Shown: piece after piece, positions 12,246-22,872 of the stretch
How the letters are laid out: the number at the start of each line of letters is the position of its first letter
How positions within the stretch are numbered: the first letter of the stretch is position 1
NCBI GenBank assembly: GCA_003254925.1
Contig: QANZ01039163.1
Location: 1-64,000 of the forward strand
Direction of reading: 5' to 3'
DNA length: 64,000 nt
Origin: Chamaecrista fasciculata
Taxonomy: Eukaryota > Streptophyta > Magnoliopsida > Fabales > Fabaceae
Made by a program: the position numbers and the translations under genes
The notes under the pieces: generated by a model
Seen by the model: the letters and a program-made list of their open reading frames with translations, nothing else
What the model was told of the DNA's origin: nothing
The model's database searches: none

Positions 12246-13034
12246 TCACACCAATGCCTCCCACAGCCGTTGGATCTCTCCCACCACATCATCCGACGGC
12301 AGCTGGAATCTGCACCAAGGACACGTGTTTCTCTTCTTCAACCACGGCAATATACACTTCCAGTGAAACAAATGCTGACATGGCAGTTCACACACATCCC
12401 TCCCTATTCCCATCTCCTCTTTACATATCACGCATTCTTTCCCGGCCGCCGTAACCTCCACCGCCGGCAGCGCCACCACCGCCGCCCTCGACGCCGCCAC
12501 TTCTCCGGCACCTTTTCCGACGCCGCTACCCATCACGCCGACGAGTCGCCGGCACCGGACCACCATCTCAATGTACGGAATCAGAGCGCCGGCGCCGATG
12601 GGTATCGAAGTGACCGATAACAATGCACGAGAGAAGAGGTTACTTAAATTCACGCGCCAATCGGAAAACGGAGCCTCGAGAGCTTCAACGTTGTGCTGGT
12701 GAGCGTCGCAGAGTAAGAGAAGAAGCAGAGCAGCGTCGAGCTCACGCTGTCTGATGGCGGTGGATAACGGCGGCGAGTGGGATAATTTTCGGTGGCGCGT
12801 GAGGATGTGGAGAGAGGAGAGGAGGTGGCGAGCAATGAGGAGAGTCTTTTGGGGGAGAGAGAGAGAGTGAAGGTAATGGAGAGTGAGAGAGAAGAGGGAT
12901 GGGGAAGACAGGACGGAACAGAGGCGGAGATGGTGGTGGTTGGTGACGGAGACGACGGTGTCGCTGAGATCGGAGAAATCGGAAGGACTGAGTCCGGCGA
13001 GTGACGTCATGATGATGCTCGTGGTTTCTTCCAT
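12246..13034 (-). CDS. SGR9: SGR9-like RING-H2 E3 ubiquitin ligase
   Basis: A single exon of 262 codons. A C-terminal RING-H2 domain has all eight ligands: Cys201, Cys204, Cys219, His221, His224, Cys227, Cys238, Cys241, with the Trp-Leu after Pro that contacts E2 enzymes (CILPWLKK). The N-terminal 190 residues are helical and leucine-rich without a known domain, as in Arabidopsis SGR9 (At5g02750). SGR9 is an amyloplast-associated ligase in shoot endodermis. It weakens amyloplast-actin attachment so that amyloplasts sediment, and its loss impairs shoot gravitropism. Length and architecture fit that protein, and the gene lies next to PP2C.D1 and MOS11 homologs exactly as in Arabidopsis. The first ATG, at 13034, is in clear leader context. 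The coding region is GC-rich relative to its flanks, as is common for intronless plant genes. Confidence 0.88.
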   Translation of the reverse strand: MEETTSIIMTSLAGLSPSDFSDLSDTVVSVTNHHHLRLCSVLSSPSLFSLTLHYLHSLSLPQKTLLIARHLLSSLHILTRHRKLSHSPPLSTAIRQRELDAALLLLLLCDAHQHNVEALEAPFSDWRVNLSNLFSRALLSVTSIPIGAGALIPYIEMVVRCRRLVGVMGSGVGKGAGEVAASRAAVVALPAVEVTAAGKECVICKEEMGIGRDVCELPCQHLFHWKCILPWLKKRNTCPWCRFQLPSDDVVGEIQRLWEALV

Positions 13035-14277
13035 TTTGGGATCATGTGCTTCTCAAGTCTGAATTTATGGATCTTCAATGAAGGGAATTTCTGCCTCGGT
13101 ATCTTTGGGATTATAATTATAATAGAGTGATTGTGTAAATTGACGATTGTGTCCCTTAGGCCTTTAATTTTTTGAGGCTTTATCTTTTTAAGGTCGGTTT
13201 GTATAGTCTATATGTTTGTTATCTTATGTGATGATGAGAGATCTTGTTTGGTTTGGATGCACAAGAGCTTGACTTTTCATCTTTCCAAGTGGTATCACTA
13301 AATTTGTCAAACTTTTAGCTTTTCTAACAGTGGGAACACACACATAACTTTGGAAGATTGCTAATTGATTTATCAGCATTTCTCTTGGTGCTTTGGATCT
13401 TGACAATCTACCAAGTCATGTTACTTTCTTTTTAACTATGGAAACCAAGGGATATGTACATATTTTTCATGTAAATACAAATTCCCATCTAATTCATCTT
13501 TCTTTTTATTATGATCCTAGTTATGTAAGGCTTAAGTAAGGTTAGCCTTGGTAAATTGACTTTGGTTCTCTTATATATTACTAATCATCTCTCTACCAAA
13601 TAAGTAATTTACTTTCGGTACATTCAATACATTTTTATTGCTAACACGATGAAAGAGGCCAAGTTAATGATGGTATGACACTTGTGGCTGTGAAGGAGAC
13701 AGAATAGATTGAAGTGGCAGCGTTGTCCACATGCAAATGTCCATTTCAAAACTTCAAGCGCACACTTCTAACATACAGTGTCATTAATAAATTATATAAA
13801 AACCATACAAAATATAACATAATCTATAGAAAATAAATTAGAAAAAAAATAATGGTATAATTTGATAGAGAGAAAACTGTAATTTCCCGAAGCCCTAACA
13901 CAATGCCAGAGGAAAGGAGAAGTTGGGCTCATCATTGTCATGGCGAATCCCACCCTTCATTTACACGAAAAATGGAGGGTTGATATTGGAAAATAATACT
14001 TGGATGGTGGGCAATATTGTCATAAGATTATCATCTATGATCTATGCCCTTGTGGGCATTCTCTGTAACGGTGGCGAAAGATGACATCCGAAAAGCTATT
14101 TAACTGATCTTGGATGCTTTATTGGCAAGGAAACTACTTTTACACTTTCCAGACAAGAATGGGTTGAAAGATCTGAAAGGAAAAGAAAGCAAAAAAAAAA
14201 AATATGAAGCACAAGCCCCACAAAACAAAATAAAGACTTTTAAAAAAAGAGAAAATCTGTTTTTTACTTTTCTATAC
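13035..14277. other. SGR9 promoter side and plain intergenic DNA
   Basis: The SGR9 leader and promoter must lie at the left. The rest is AT-rich sequence without a credible open frame. It ends with TATAC, the left target duplication of the solo LTR. Confidence 0.4.
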
Positions 14278-14871
14278 TGATACATCACTATTTGGGTGTA
14301 CGCTTAACTAACTCTTGAACCGGGCCCCTCCAAACCTGACAAGGCGCACTGGAGCCATTCGAGTGCCCATCTGAACATTAGAGGCGTCCGTGCTCCGCCT
14401 TCGGCCACAGCGCGCGCCTTCGGACTAACACAGTCACCCACGACTGCCTTATCCCGCAAACTTCGTTGAGGGAGATCGTGGGTCACGACCTTAGTCACAC
14501 CCACGATCTCCAGTTTCCTGGCGCCCGCCCAGCGAGACGACACGCAATCACCCACGATTGTCTTGCTTCGCAAATCTCGGTCTCCACCACCTCCGCTGGT
14601 GGAGATCGTGTCTGGCTACGTGATGCGCCCCGCGCGCTGACCACCTCTCTCCCCCTGCTCTATAAATAGAGCTCAACTCAACAGTTTAAGGTTAGCTACT
14701 CTTTGCATCCCAGAATTCTCTTACTCTCATATTTCTCTCTTACTAACTTGAGCGTCGGAGTATTCTTCGCAGGGCCCCCTGTGAAGTTCTTGCAGATACT
14801 TGGACGATCATTTGCTCTCACAGCCTACATCCGTTGAACTAGGTAAGTGCCACCCATTTTCTAGTTTATCA
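14278..14871 (+). mobile_element. Solo LTR, Ty3/gypsy Tat-like
   Basis: A 594-bp unit starting TGATACATCACTATTTGGG and ending GTTTATCA. It is flanked by perfect 5-bp direct repeats TATAC (14273-14277 and 14872-14876). It contains a TATAAATA box at 14661-14668. The downstream R/U5-like phrase ACTAACTTGAGCGTCGGAG is shared with three other LTRs in this window. It is GC-rich compared with its flanks and closely resembles the LTR at 58608. No internal region adjoins it, so this is a solo LTR left by recombination between the two LTRs of one element. Confidence 0.9.
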
Positions 14872-15466
14872 TATACCTTAATTTATCTCAAAATTAGGAT
14901 TTAATTCATGGATATTAAAAATATACCTTTTGAATCTGGATTGTTTTATAAATACCCTAAAACATTATCCATAGTTCTTACAAAAAAAAAAACATTATCC
15001 ATGGTGATCAAATAACTGATGTTTATCACAAAATGTATTTTTAATATTTAAAGATTAAATTATAATTCTGAGATACATTTAAGTATTAAAAAATAAGTTT
15101 TTTTTTCTATAAAAAATAACCAAAAGAATCCTGATTATGCTTCAACACTCAACAGGCCGTGTCAAAAGCAGTGCCTAGTGCATTCCAAAACCTCACCAGT
15201 TTGGTGACCTCAATAAAACCTTAAGAATAGGTGGAGCCATTCTCAACAGAAAGCATCACTTTTGTTCTTTCTTTTCACAAATATTCTGTCCCTATGATCT
15301 CATAGAATAGTCCCAACCATACCAAACTTGTATGATTTTTTTTAAAAAAAAAACAAAAAAAAAATTTGGTAAAATGTGGGAATCCTAAGTTCGCATAATC
15401 TGCTAACAATGTAGTTTACCCCCAATTGACCACATGACCCTAGTGCTAATGCCCATACATCAATCG

Positions 15467-17428
15467 TCAACTAAAAGCAGTCTCTTCATCTAACTCTTCT
15501 TGTACAACATATCCTTCTTCTCTCATTAATCCAAACAATCCTTCCAACAATGCATAAATCTCTTCAGATCTTACACTTGAAACATCCTTAGCGATGAAGC
15601 TTAATAACCCTTCACTAGTTTCAATCCAGCTACTGCCACGTATCTTCTTTAATCCAATTGCTTTCATTTTTTCCCTAACCTTGTCAGCTTCTCTCCACCT
15701 ACCAGCTTGTGAATATAAATTCGCCATAATTACGTAATTCCCAGTATTCTCAGGCTCAATCTCGAACAGATGATCACAAACAAACTTTCCCATTTCCACA
15801 TCACCGTACACTGAAGCCCCATGAAGCAAAGCACCCCAAACTCTAGCACTTGGCTCCATTGGCATTTTGGAAATGAAATCTGCTGCTTCTGAGAGCTTTC
15901 CTGCTCTACTAAGAACAGCTACCAAGCAAGCATAGTGCTCCACCAATGGCTGAATGCCATATTTCAAGGACATGGTATTGAAGATTTCCCACGCTTCATC
16001 TACTAATCCACAATGAGCACAAGCAGTCAATACTGCTGTTAATGTCACAGGGTCAGGCTGAACACCATTATTTAGCATCTGTGTGTAAAGAGCAAGTGCT
16101 GAACTAACATCTCCATGGGTGGCATAAGCCGATATAATGGCTGTCCAAATTACCAGGCTCTTACCTTCTGATTGATCAAAAACTCGCTGTGCCCCATGAA
16201 TAAATCCTAACTTTGCATAAGTATCAATTATGGCAGTTGCAACATATATATTTTTATCATAACTTCTTCTGATGGAATAAGCATGTACCTCTTTTCCTCC
16301 TTTCAGATTTGAGAAGTATGAAAATGCAGGAAGAATGCTAGAAAGTGTAACAGTATTTGGTTTAGAACCAAAAACCTGCATTTCTTGCACTAAATCCAAA
16401 ACTTGTTCATGCTGGTTGTTCTGAACCAAACCAGAAATCACGGCATTCCAGGTACTTAATCCAGGGTTATTTATTTCTCTGAACAAAGCCATGGCTTTGT
16501 CCACGAACCCGTAAAACATGTACCCAGAAATGATTGAGCCATAAGTAACAGCGTCCTTTTCATCCATTTCTTCAAACAGTTCCTGAGCGTAATCTAAACT
16601 ACCACATTTTGCATACATTCCAATCAAAGCATTACAAAGCGAAGTATCAACCTTAACTTGATTTTCATTGATGAAACTGTGAACTTCCATTCCGAATATG
16701 AGATCCTTTGACTGTGCACAAGCTTGCAATACACTTACAGCAGTTACTGCATTGGGAATAAACCCTGAAGAACACAACATCTCTAAGTACAGTTGCTTAC
16801 ATTCTTCATAAAACCCACTCTGAGAGTACCCAGCAATCATAGAATTCCACGACACAATATCTCTAGTCGGCATTTTGTCGAACACCTTCCTTGCAAACTC
16901 AAGTTTATCACATCTGGAGTAACACGTAACCAAAGCATTAAGAACAAAAACGTCCGAATCCAACCCACGCCGAAGAACATAACCATGAATCTGTTTAGCC
17001 ACATTTGGACTACAAGACGATGTGGCCAACGCCTTCAGAACACAAGTAATGGTGACTTTATCTGGTGTGGCACTTGTGCAGATCAACAAAGACGAAAATA
17101 ACCTCAGCGCGTCGTGGAACAAGCCGTTAAAGGAGTAGCCAATGATCATAGCATTCCAAGAGAAAACATTTCTGTCGGGAATTTTATCGAACACCTTGCG
17201 GGCTTCGGATATGAGGTTGGATTTTGCGTAAAAAGTGATGAGCTTTGAGGCGAGGAAGTTATCGGGTGTGACCGAGAACAGGATAAGACGGGCGTGTAGT
17301 TGCTTGGCTTGGCGAACAAGACGATGGTCAGTACAGTGCTGAATGGCGCAGCCATAAGCGGCGTAGTCGAGGCCGTGGGTTCTATGGATGGCTTGGAGGG
17401 CTCGTCGGAAGTTGACGGTGGTGGCCAT
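15467..17428 (-). CDS. PLS-class PPR protein, E subgroup (At2g37310-like)
   Basis: A single-exon frame of 653 codons. About 15 tandem helical PPR/PLS repeats run from residue 30 to 560, for example DVFVLNALVTCYSRCDKLEF and NVFSWNAMIIGYSFNGLFHD. They are followed by an E-type extension ending near IRGSSWIE and a short acidic tail. No DYW deaminase domain is present. Proteins of this class are imported into mitochondria or plastids, bind one RNA strand per repeat array and mostly serve as site-specificity factors for C-to-U editing; E-class members borrow a deaminase. The N-terminus is basic and Asp/Glu-poor, compatible with an organelle presequence. Overall it recalls Arabidopsis At2g37310 (PCMP-E49), whose locus lies near RS2Z33 and ABCG2, homologs of genes found downstream here. 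The frame appears intact and no intron is needed. The RNA target is unknown. Confidence 0.92.
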   Translation of the reverse strand: MATTVNFRRALQAIHRTHGLDYAAYGCAIQHCTDHRLVRQAKQLHARLILFSVTPDNFLASKLITFYAKSNLISEARKVFDKIPDRNVFSWNAMIIGYSFNGLFHDALRLFSSLLICTSATPDKVTITCVLKALATSSCSPNVAKQIHGYVLRRGLDSDVFVLNALVTCYSRCDKLEFARKVFDKMPTRDIVSWNSMIAGYSQSGFYEECKQLYLEMLCSSGFIPNAVTAVSVLQACAQSKDLIFGMEVHSFINENQVKVDTSLCNALIGMYAKCGSLDYAQELFEEMDEKDAVTYGSIISGYMFYGFVDKAMALFREINNPGLSTWNAVISGLVQNNQHEQVLDLVQEMQVFGSKPNTVTLSSILPAFSYFSNLKGGKEVHAYSIRRSYDKNIYVATAIIDTYAKLGFIHGAQRVFDQSEGKSLVIWTAIISAYATHGDVSSALALYTQMLNNGVQPDPVTLTAVLTACAHCGLVDEAWEIFNTMSLKYGIQPLVEHYACLVAVLSRAGKLSEAADFISKMPMEPSARVWGALLHGASVYGDVEMGKFVCDHLFEIEPENTGNYVIMANLYSQAGRWREADKVREKMKAIGLKKIRGSSWIETSEGLLSFIAKDVSSVRSEEIYALLEGLFGLMREEGYVVQEELDEETAFS

Positions 17429-17693
17429 TTGTGTGCTAAATGATCATCGGCTTCGACGTCCTCGTTCATTTCTTTTTGAGTTCTCTATGGCGCAAGGTGT
17501 TCGTGGTTTACTCGGCTCAAAGGACGAACCATAATGGACAGAGACTGAAGGTTTCTGCTTCGCAGGCCTGGATTATTAAGCACTGAACTGATGGGTGATC
17601 TGATAAGAAAACTTATGGAGAGACCAACATTCGAGTATTTTTTATTTTTCTTTTAGATTCTTTCTGTTATAATAAACTTTACTTTTACTAAAT

Positions 17694-19175
17694 TTGAGCC
17701 CGTTTGCGCTCTGATTATAATCGTAATAGGTTGGTTCGTTTGTGCTTTTTTTTCTAATCAAATTATAATCATGATTTTTTCATAATCAAACACACTCAAT
17801 TACACTTATACCCCTATATATATACCTATAATTACCTATACTTTAATACAATCAATCACTCATCACAAGGGTAAAATGGTCATTTACCTCAATATTAGGT
17901 CAATTTGTAAATACTCATTCTTATGTTTGGACTAAGTTGTTATTTTCCCCAAATAATTTAGTATTGAAATTGATATTTTAGCCATTGTCTTCCCCTCACT
18001 CTTCGTCTCTGTGTCTCTCTTTCACGTCTATGTCTCTCTCTCTATCATCCGTGCACCGACGGAGATCTTGACCAATTAAGGCTTAGGGTTTCGAACAGCC
18101 TCACAGGATTCGTCGTAGACGGCGTAGTCCGAATGGATCTGGCCGCAAGAGATCTTGATGGGTTCGAGCACTAGATTCGGGTTGGGTGAGAGATCTTCGG
18201 AATTGTTTTGGTGGAGCATGGAGGAGGCAACAATGCTGATGATGATGCAATTCACGAGTATGTATAAATAAGGAGGTTTTAGCCATGTGAGGAATAAGCT
18301 CCAAATCGAGGGAATTTCAGAGACGACGAAATTAGAAACCAGTGGAACAGAGAGCTTCAAAATCATGGCCAAGGTCAAAATGCCAGTGGAGAATAACACC
18401 AATTTGAGAGAGAAGATCCAATTTGAGAGGGAGGCCATTGGTATTAAATTATTTATGTGACTTTAACTTTCTCTTTTGGCTTCGGTATTGTTAGATTGTT
18501 CGTTTATGTGAGCATTGAGAGAGGAATAAAATGATAATAGTACTAGTGGGTTTTGGAGAGAGAGATCATAGAGAAAGAGAGGATGAATGGTGAAGACGAG
18601 AGAGAAGATGAATAGTGAAGGCAAGAGTAGAGTGGATGAATGGTGAAGCTAGATTATGTTAAATTGAAATTTTTCTTCGGGTTCGATGATTTTTTTCCTT
18701 CTCTCTCATCTTGTGCGAAACGGTGGACCATTTTTTTCGGTGGTCCACCGAATGTCGGAACCAAATGCTACACTTTAGTCCTTTCGGTCCACCATTTCGT
18801 AGGCAAAAATGAATTCGGTGAACCAAACAAAATAATCACCTCCAAAGTTGCACATGATTTTAATCATATTTTCACGTTTTTCAAGGCAAATAGTGACATA
18901 ATTTGATTTGTCTATAAGCAACAATCACATCCAAACACACTTTTATTATAATCAAATCACATCTTACTTTTTCCAACTTTTTCTTCCATTTCTACCCTTA
19001 TACAATTTATCAATTTCCTTACCCTTCTATCTACCAACCACAATCATTACATACCCATTTCAATAATTTCACACCAAATAATCAACTTTTATCCAAACAC
19101 CAATACACAAATAATTAACTTTGATTATAATCATATAATCAGAGCAGATTTTATTATAAGCGTAAACGAACTGAA
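17694..19175. mobile_element. Pack-type DNA transposon carrying a host gene head
   Basis: The left end TTGAGCCCGTTTGCGCT pairs with the reverse complement of the right end (TTCAGTTCGTTTACGCT). Both are followed by CTGATTATA. Between the termini lies the leader and first 120 codons of a DUF4408-type gene on the minus strand. Subterminal sequence on the right, read in reverse, contains GGGTATGTAATGATTGTGGTT-like text that recurs at 33.26 and 50.65 kb, showing that the ends belong to a multi-copy non-autonomous family. Superfamily is uncertain (hAT or PIF/Harbinger). I could not find a matching target duplication. Nested inverted segments near both ends suggest internal rearrangement. Confidence 0.6.
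18076..18438 (-). pseudogene. DUF4408 gene fragment inside a transposon
   Basis: A 120-codon frame. Its N-terminus has two hydrophobic helices (about residues 10-35 and 50-72) and the phrase WLKPPYLYILVNCIIISIVA, which is the signature of plant DUF4408 / cotton-fiber-expressed proteins (membrane proteins of unknown function, usually 200 aa or longer). The C-terminal DUF761-type tail of such proteins is absent and the frame stops soon after the transduplicated part. A CT-rich leader of about 150 bp precedes the ATG at 18438, as in a real gene. Because it lies between transposon termini, it is best read as a captured 5' portion of a host gene. It might still be transcribed. No intron is visible within it. 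Confidence 0.65.
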
Positions 19176-19349
19176 CCTTAATCATTTGAACAATTACCAT
19201 CTAACTATAGTTATTTTTTTTTTTGTGAAAAGTAACTATAGTTATTTAATTCGATAAAAATTCTAAAATATTTTTAAATGAAAATATAATGAGAATTACA
19301 AAAACGTCATGTTATAGAAAGATGAAAAACAATAGCAAAATGCTCAAAT

Positions 19350-19860
19350 AAGTTCTATATTTTAGTCTCATAGTTTATTTGACCTCAAACCCAAAGTTCA
19401 TTCGGACCAAAAAGGTAAAAAATTATAAAAAAAAATTGGTCTCAAACTCATCTTGAAGTCTAATTTAACCTTATTTGTTGATATCTCAATTTAATAGAAA
19501 AAATTCATCAAGAGTAACTCGTAACTCTGAATTCGTCACATTTGAATGTTAAAGGAGATATATATGACCAAATTTACTCATTTGATTATAAAACAAACGG
19601 CTTACTTTTTGGGTTCGATTTAACCTTGTTTGTTGACAGCTCAACTAAATAGAAAAGTACTCGTCTAAAGTAACTCGTAATTATAAAATTGTTGCATTCG
19701 AACTTGAAATAAGATAAATATGATCATATTTAGTAGTTTTGGACCAAATTGAACCACTAAGTAAAACATATAGGACCAATTTAAACATATTAGAAGATAA
19801 TGGACTAAAATGAACTTTAAGACAAATGTATAGGACCAATTTAAACATTCAACCAAAAGA
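19350..19860. mobile_element. Decayed MITE with internal duplication
   Basis: Sense and antisense 'ggaccaa' phrases (AGGACCAATTTAAACAT appears twice) suggest a foldback element. An interior segment of roughly 120 bp occurs twice about 157 bp apart (19460 and 19617), both with ATTTAACCTT, TTTGTTGA and GTAACTCGTAA. It shares TGAAATAAGATA with the 745-1180 element. Ends and target duplication are not resolved. Confidence 0.45.
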
Positions 19861-20814
19861 ATACTATAAAAAAAGTTACTACTTCTTATTGAGTAATCTC
19901 TTATTTAGACACACAAATCTCGTACGAAAAAAAGGCTCTGCTAAGGTTTCTCCCGGCCTCTCGCCAATGAAGATTTCCAAGATGCTTGCGGATTGTCGTT
20001 GGCAGCAGCGACTCTCTTCGCTTCTTTTGAGGTATGTTTTTGTTTTTTTTCTTTCATTAGAAAATATTTTCTTCTTTCAATAGAGAATTTGTTATTTTTC
20101 TCATTAAAAAGGATTTTTGTCTATTTTGAAAATATACTTCACTCAGATCTATATCAATCAAAGAGAAAAACAAAAAAAAAATAGATTAATTCTTCATGGA
20201 GGAAAGTGGATTGTGTTATGGACTTATCTCTTTAATGTATCTTCAAGTTTCTCTCTATTTGTAAAAGTTATTGTAAATATGTTAAAAATGATGTATGTCT
20301 TCTAATATTATGTAAGGGAACTGTTTTTAGATCTTAGTATTCTTAAGGTGTAGTGTCTAAAATTTATCTTCTCTATTATATAATTGTTTATTGTTCTAAA
20401 AGTGCTTGGCTAGTTTAGTATTACTGGATTTCTATTTTGCTTTAGCTTTAGTTCCTTCATGTATGGCTTAGTGTCTTTTTTTTTTGTCATTGGAATAATA
20501 ATTATCTTTGACAAACTAATCCCTTAACCAGAGAAAAATGCAAAACCTCCATCCCTTGTTTTTTCTTCGTCATTTCGACAACCACACACACATTTAAAAA
20601 TGATGTCAAACAAAACATGTTACTTAAAAGTGAAAACGTAGATGAAGAATACTTGCTCAAAATTCAAATTCAAACCACAAATCATGACGCAAAATCTATT
20701 CTAAAAGCGTGTTTTCACACAACTTTTAGTTCATTTTTCTCTCTCTCAATTTCGATGATGCCCTCTATCTCTCCATCACTCGTGATTTTGAGGTCTGATT
20801 TCCAACACCCTTAG

Positions 20815-21010
20815 TTCTTAAGATCTCTTGGCGACTGCTTGATGCTCAAAGTGGAGCTCTAGGGGATGAGGGAGGGTCTTCGCTTAGCCAACAACTTGGG
20901 GATTGAGTTTGTTGTGCGGGTGAGTGATTCTTTGTTGCTCGTCCAAGGCTTGGCTATGGAGAATCATGGTGTTGACTATGGTAGTGCGTTAAAGGCAATC
21001 TGCGTGTATC
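20815..21010 (+). mobile_element. LINE RNase H fragment
   Basis: Bases 20866-21023 read MREGLRLANNLG...VVRVSDSLLLVQGLA...YGSALKAICVYLWNF before a stop. This is the conserved middle of the plant LINE-type RNase H domain (the LREGL-A-LG and SDSLL-VQ motifs). An in-frame stop lies just upstream and no reverse transcriptase is adjacent, so it is a short decayed piece. Downstream to about 21240 the sequence could be further LINE tail but is not recognisable. Confidence 0.6.
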
Positions 21011-21452
21011 TTTGGAACTTTTAGATGATCCACGGTGACCCATGTTTGGTGAGAAGGCAATTGTTGCGCCAATTTTCTGGCCAATTTGGCTTGCAATAGG
21101 GGAGATGTTGGTTGCTCATTCATGACGTCCCTCCAAGAGGCCAGGGTGCTCTGCTTATTGCTAATGGATTCGGGGTGAGACGCATTAAGGTTGTGGCCAG
21201 GTAGTGGTGCTAGTTTTTTTTTCTTGCTTGGGCTTCGACCCTTTTGATGTAACAAAAAAAATCAATTATTTAGGTGATTACGACGATGTCAATATGACAT
21301 TTAACAATAATATGTCAGCATTTAACATTCATGTAATCAAATAAATTGACGAGTATTAACTAAGAGTCTAAGTAGTTGAAGATTATGATATATGAAGAAC
21401 TAAGTAGTCTATTTTGATAATTGAGGGACCAAATCGTTGATTTTTTGTTTTG

Positions 21453-21607
21453 GTCGAAAATTATTGATTCAATAAAAAATGAGTAACTAGTTTTTTTTTA
21501 GCAGTAATGAGTGACTTTTTTTTTTTGGNGTCGAAAATCATTGATTCAATAAAAAAATGAGTAACTAGTTTTTTTTTAGCAGTAATGAGTGACTTTTTTT
21601 TTTTGGA
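21453..21607. repeat. 79-bp direct duplication around a single N
   Basis: Two nearly identical copies of TCGAAAATYATTGATTCAAT...GTAACTAG...AGCAGTAATGAGTGAC followed by a T run. They are separated by GG-N-G with the N at 21529. The arrangement looks like two contig ends that overlap but were joined with a placeholder base, rather than a genuine duplication. Confidence 0.6.
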
Positions 21608-21741
21608 CTGAACAATAATGAGTGACTAAATAGTAAGTTTTTCTGTTTTTGTGTTGGGCTTTGGCCCTTTTCAGTGTTTTTTTAAGGAAAAAAAAAAAAG
21701 AAAAGTTGAGAATCAAAATCGAAGAAGTACGCGCATTCCCC

Positions 21742-22851
21742 ATGGCCTTCCTCAATTCAAAGACCAGCGTAAACTTCACTCTGAACCCTATCTCACGCGC
21801 CGATCCACCACCTGAAGCAAGCCACCGTCGGCATTCCACCTTCTGGTAAGCTTCATCCAAAGTTTATAATAGAAAACTTCGTTGCTCAACTGTTGTGCGT
21901 GGAATTCTGGATCTATTTCGGAAAAAATTTAGGACTGGGAAGGGATAAAATAGGGTGGTTATCGTCAGTAATTGGGAGGAATATAAACATTGAACGTCAA
22001 TTCATGACTGGTGACTCCTCCTCCGATACGAGAGAGGAATAAGTCACTGCAAATCTATTTTCATAGGGCCAAAACCTTAAATTCTGTTTTGGTCTCTAAT
22101 AATTTTTTTTTGGTTTTGTTTTGGTTTTTAATGTTTGCTGCAAGTTTCATCATTAGAGTCCTACACTGTTGAATATAATCATGTCACTCTTGTTTCAAAC
22201 CTGAATGCGAGGGTTAAATTAGGGACCAATGATAAAACTTTTAGAAAACATAAAGGACCAAAGTGGAACAAAAAGAAAATATTAGGAATCAAAATAGTAT
22301 TTTGTCCTTTTCAAAGCTATGAATATTTGATACCTGTGTTATGCTTCACAGCTCAAGCGCGACGCTTAAATATTTTGAAAGGATCCATTGCGTTACATTA
22401 AGCAAACATTAGTGTGTCAGTTTAGGGATTTTTACCATATGGCTTTTCACCAGATCCTACATGTTTCTCGAGAAAACTTTTCTAGTTGCAATTGTAATTT
22501 GTATTTCTGATTTTGAAAATTGATGAAAGACAAAGGATTGAAAGCAAATCCTGGTTGTAGATGAATTGAAGTTAAAATTCAAGTCCATAGATTTGGAGCA
22601 GGAGATAAGTCATATTGCAAAATGATTGAAATTGGTATACTGATGGATAGTTTGATCAGTCACATGAGAAGTTCAGACCTTCCTTAGATTCATGAGGGGG
22701 AAGATAAAATAAAAATCATAAGATCTTTTCAGTTCTTTGTTTAGTCTTTTCTGGCATTTTGTTTTGTTCATGATCTGAGCTTCAATTTTCTAAAGCTGTA
22801 AAATCAAATAGGACTTTTCTTCTTTATTAAATTTTTTATTCTTTCTGTAGA
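21742..22851 (+). promoter_or_regulatory. Upstream ORF in spliced 5' leader
   Basis: Leader exon 1 ends at 21845 before GTAAG, and the leader intron runs 21846-22850 (acceptor TTTCTGTAG). ATG at 21742 opens a frame of 34 codons (MAFLNSKTSV...). Its stop TGA is formed only by splicing, TG from exon 1 and A from 22851. The main ATG follows 22 nt later at 22873. In the unspliced RNA the frame instead ends one codon later at TGG TAA. Such an arrangement would reduce initiation at the main ORF or require reinitiation. The leader exon and TSS are inferred, not proven. Confidence 0.5.
22066..22307. mobile_element. MULE-like MITE in a leader intron
   Basis: The left end GGCCAAAACC...TTTTGGTCTCTAATA is mirrored by the reverse complement of the right end (GGACAAAATAC...TTTTGATTCCTAATA). 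It is flanked by 9-bp repeats TTTTCATAG (22057-22065) and TTTTCAAAG (22308-22316), with one mismatch. It lies inside the intron 21846-22850. Confidence 0.65.
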
Positions 22852-22872
22852 TCCATCATAATTACCTTTGAA

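Noticed and set aside
12254-12620. Long plus-strand frames over SGR9
   Set aside because: Antisense shadows of a GC-rich coding exon; the minus frame carries the full RING-H2 domain.
19826-20305. Overlapping plus-strand frames near 20 kb that could form a small gene
   Set aside because: Phe/Lys-rich low-complexity translation with no family resemblance; 'MKISKMLADCRWQQRLSSLLLR' is too short to judge.
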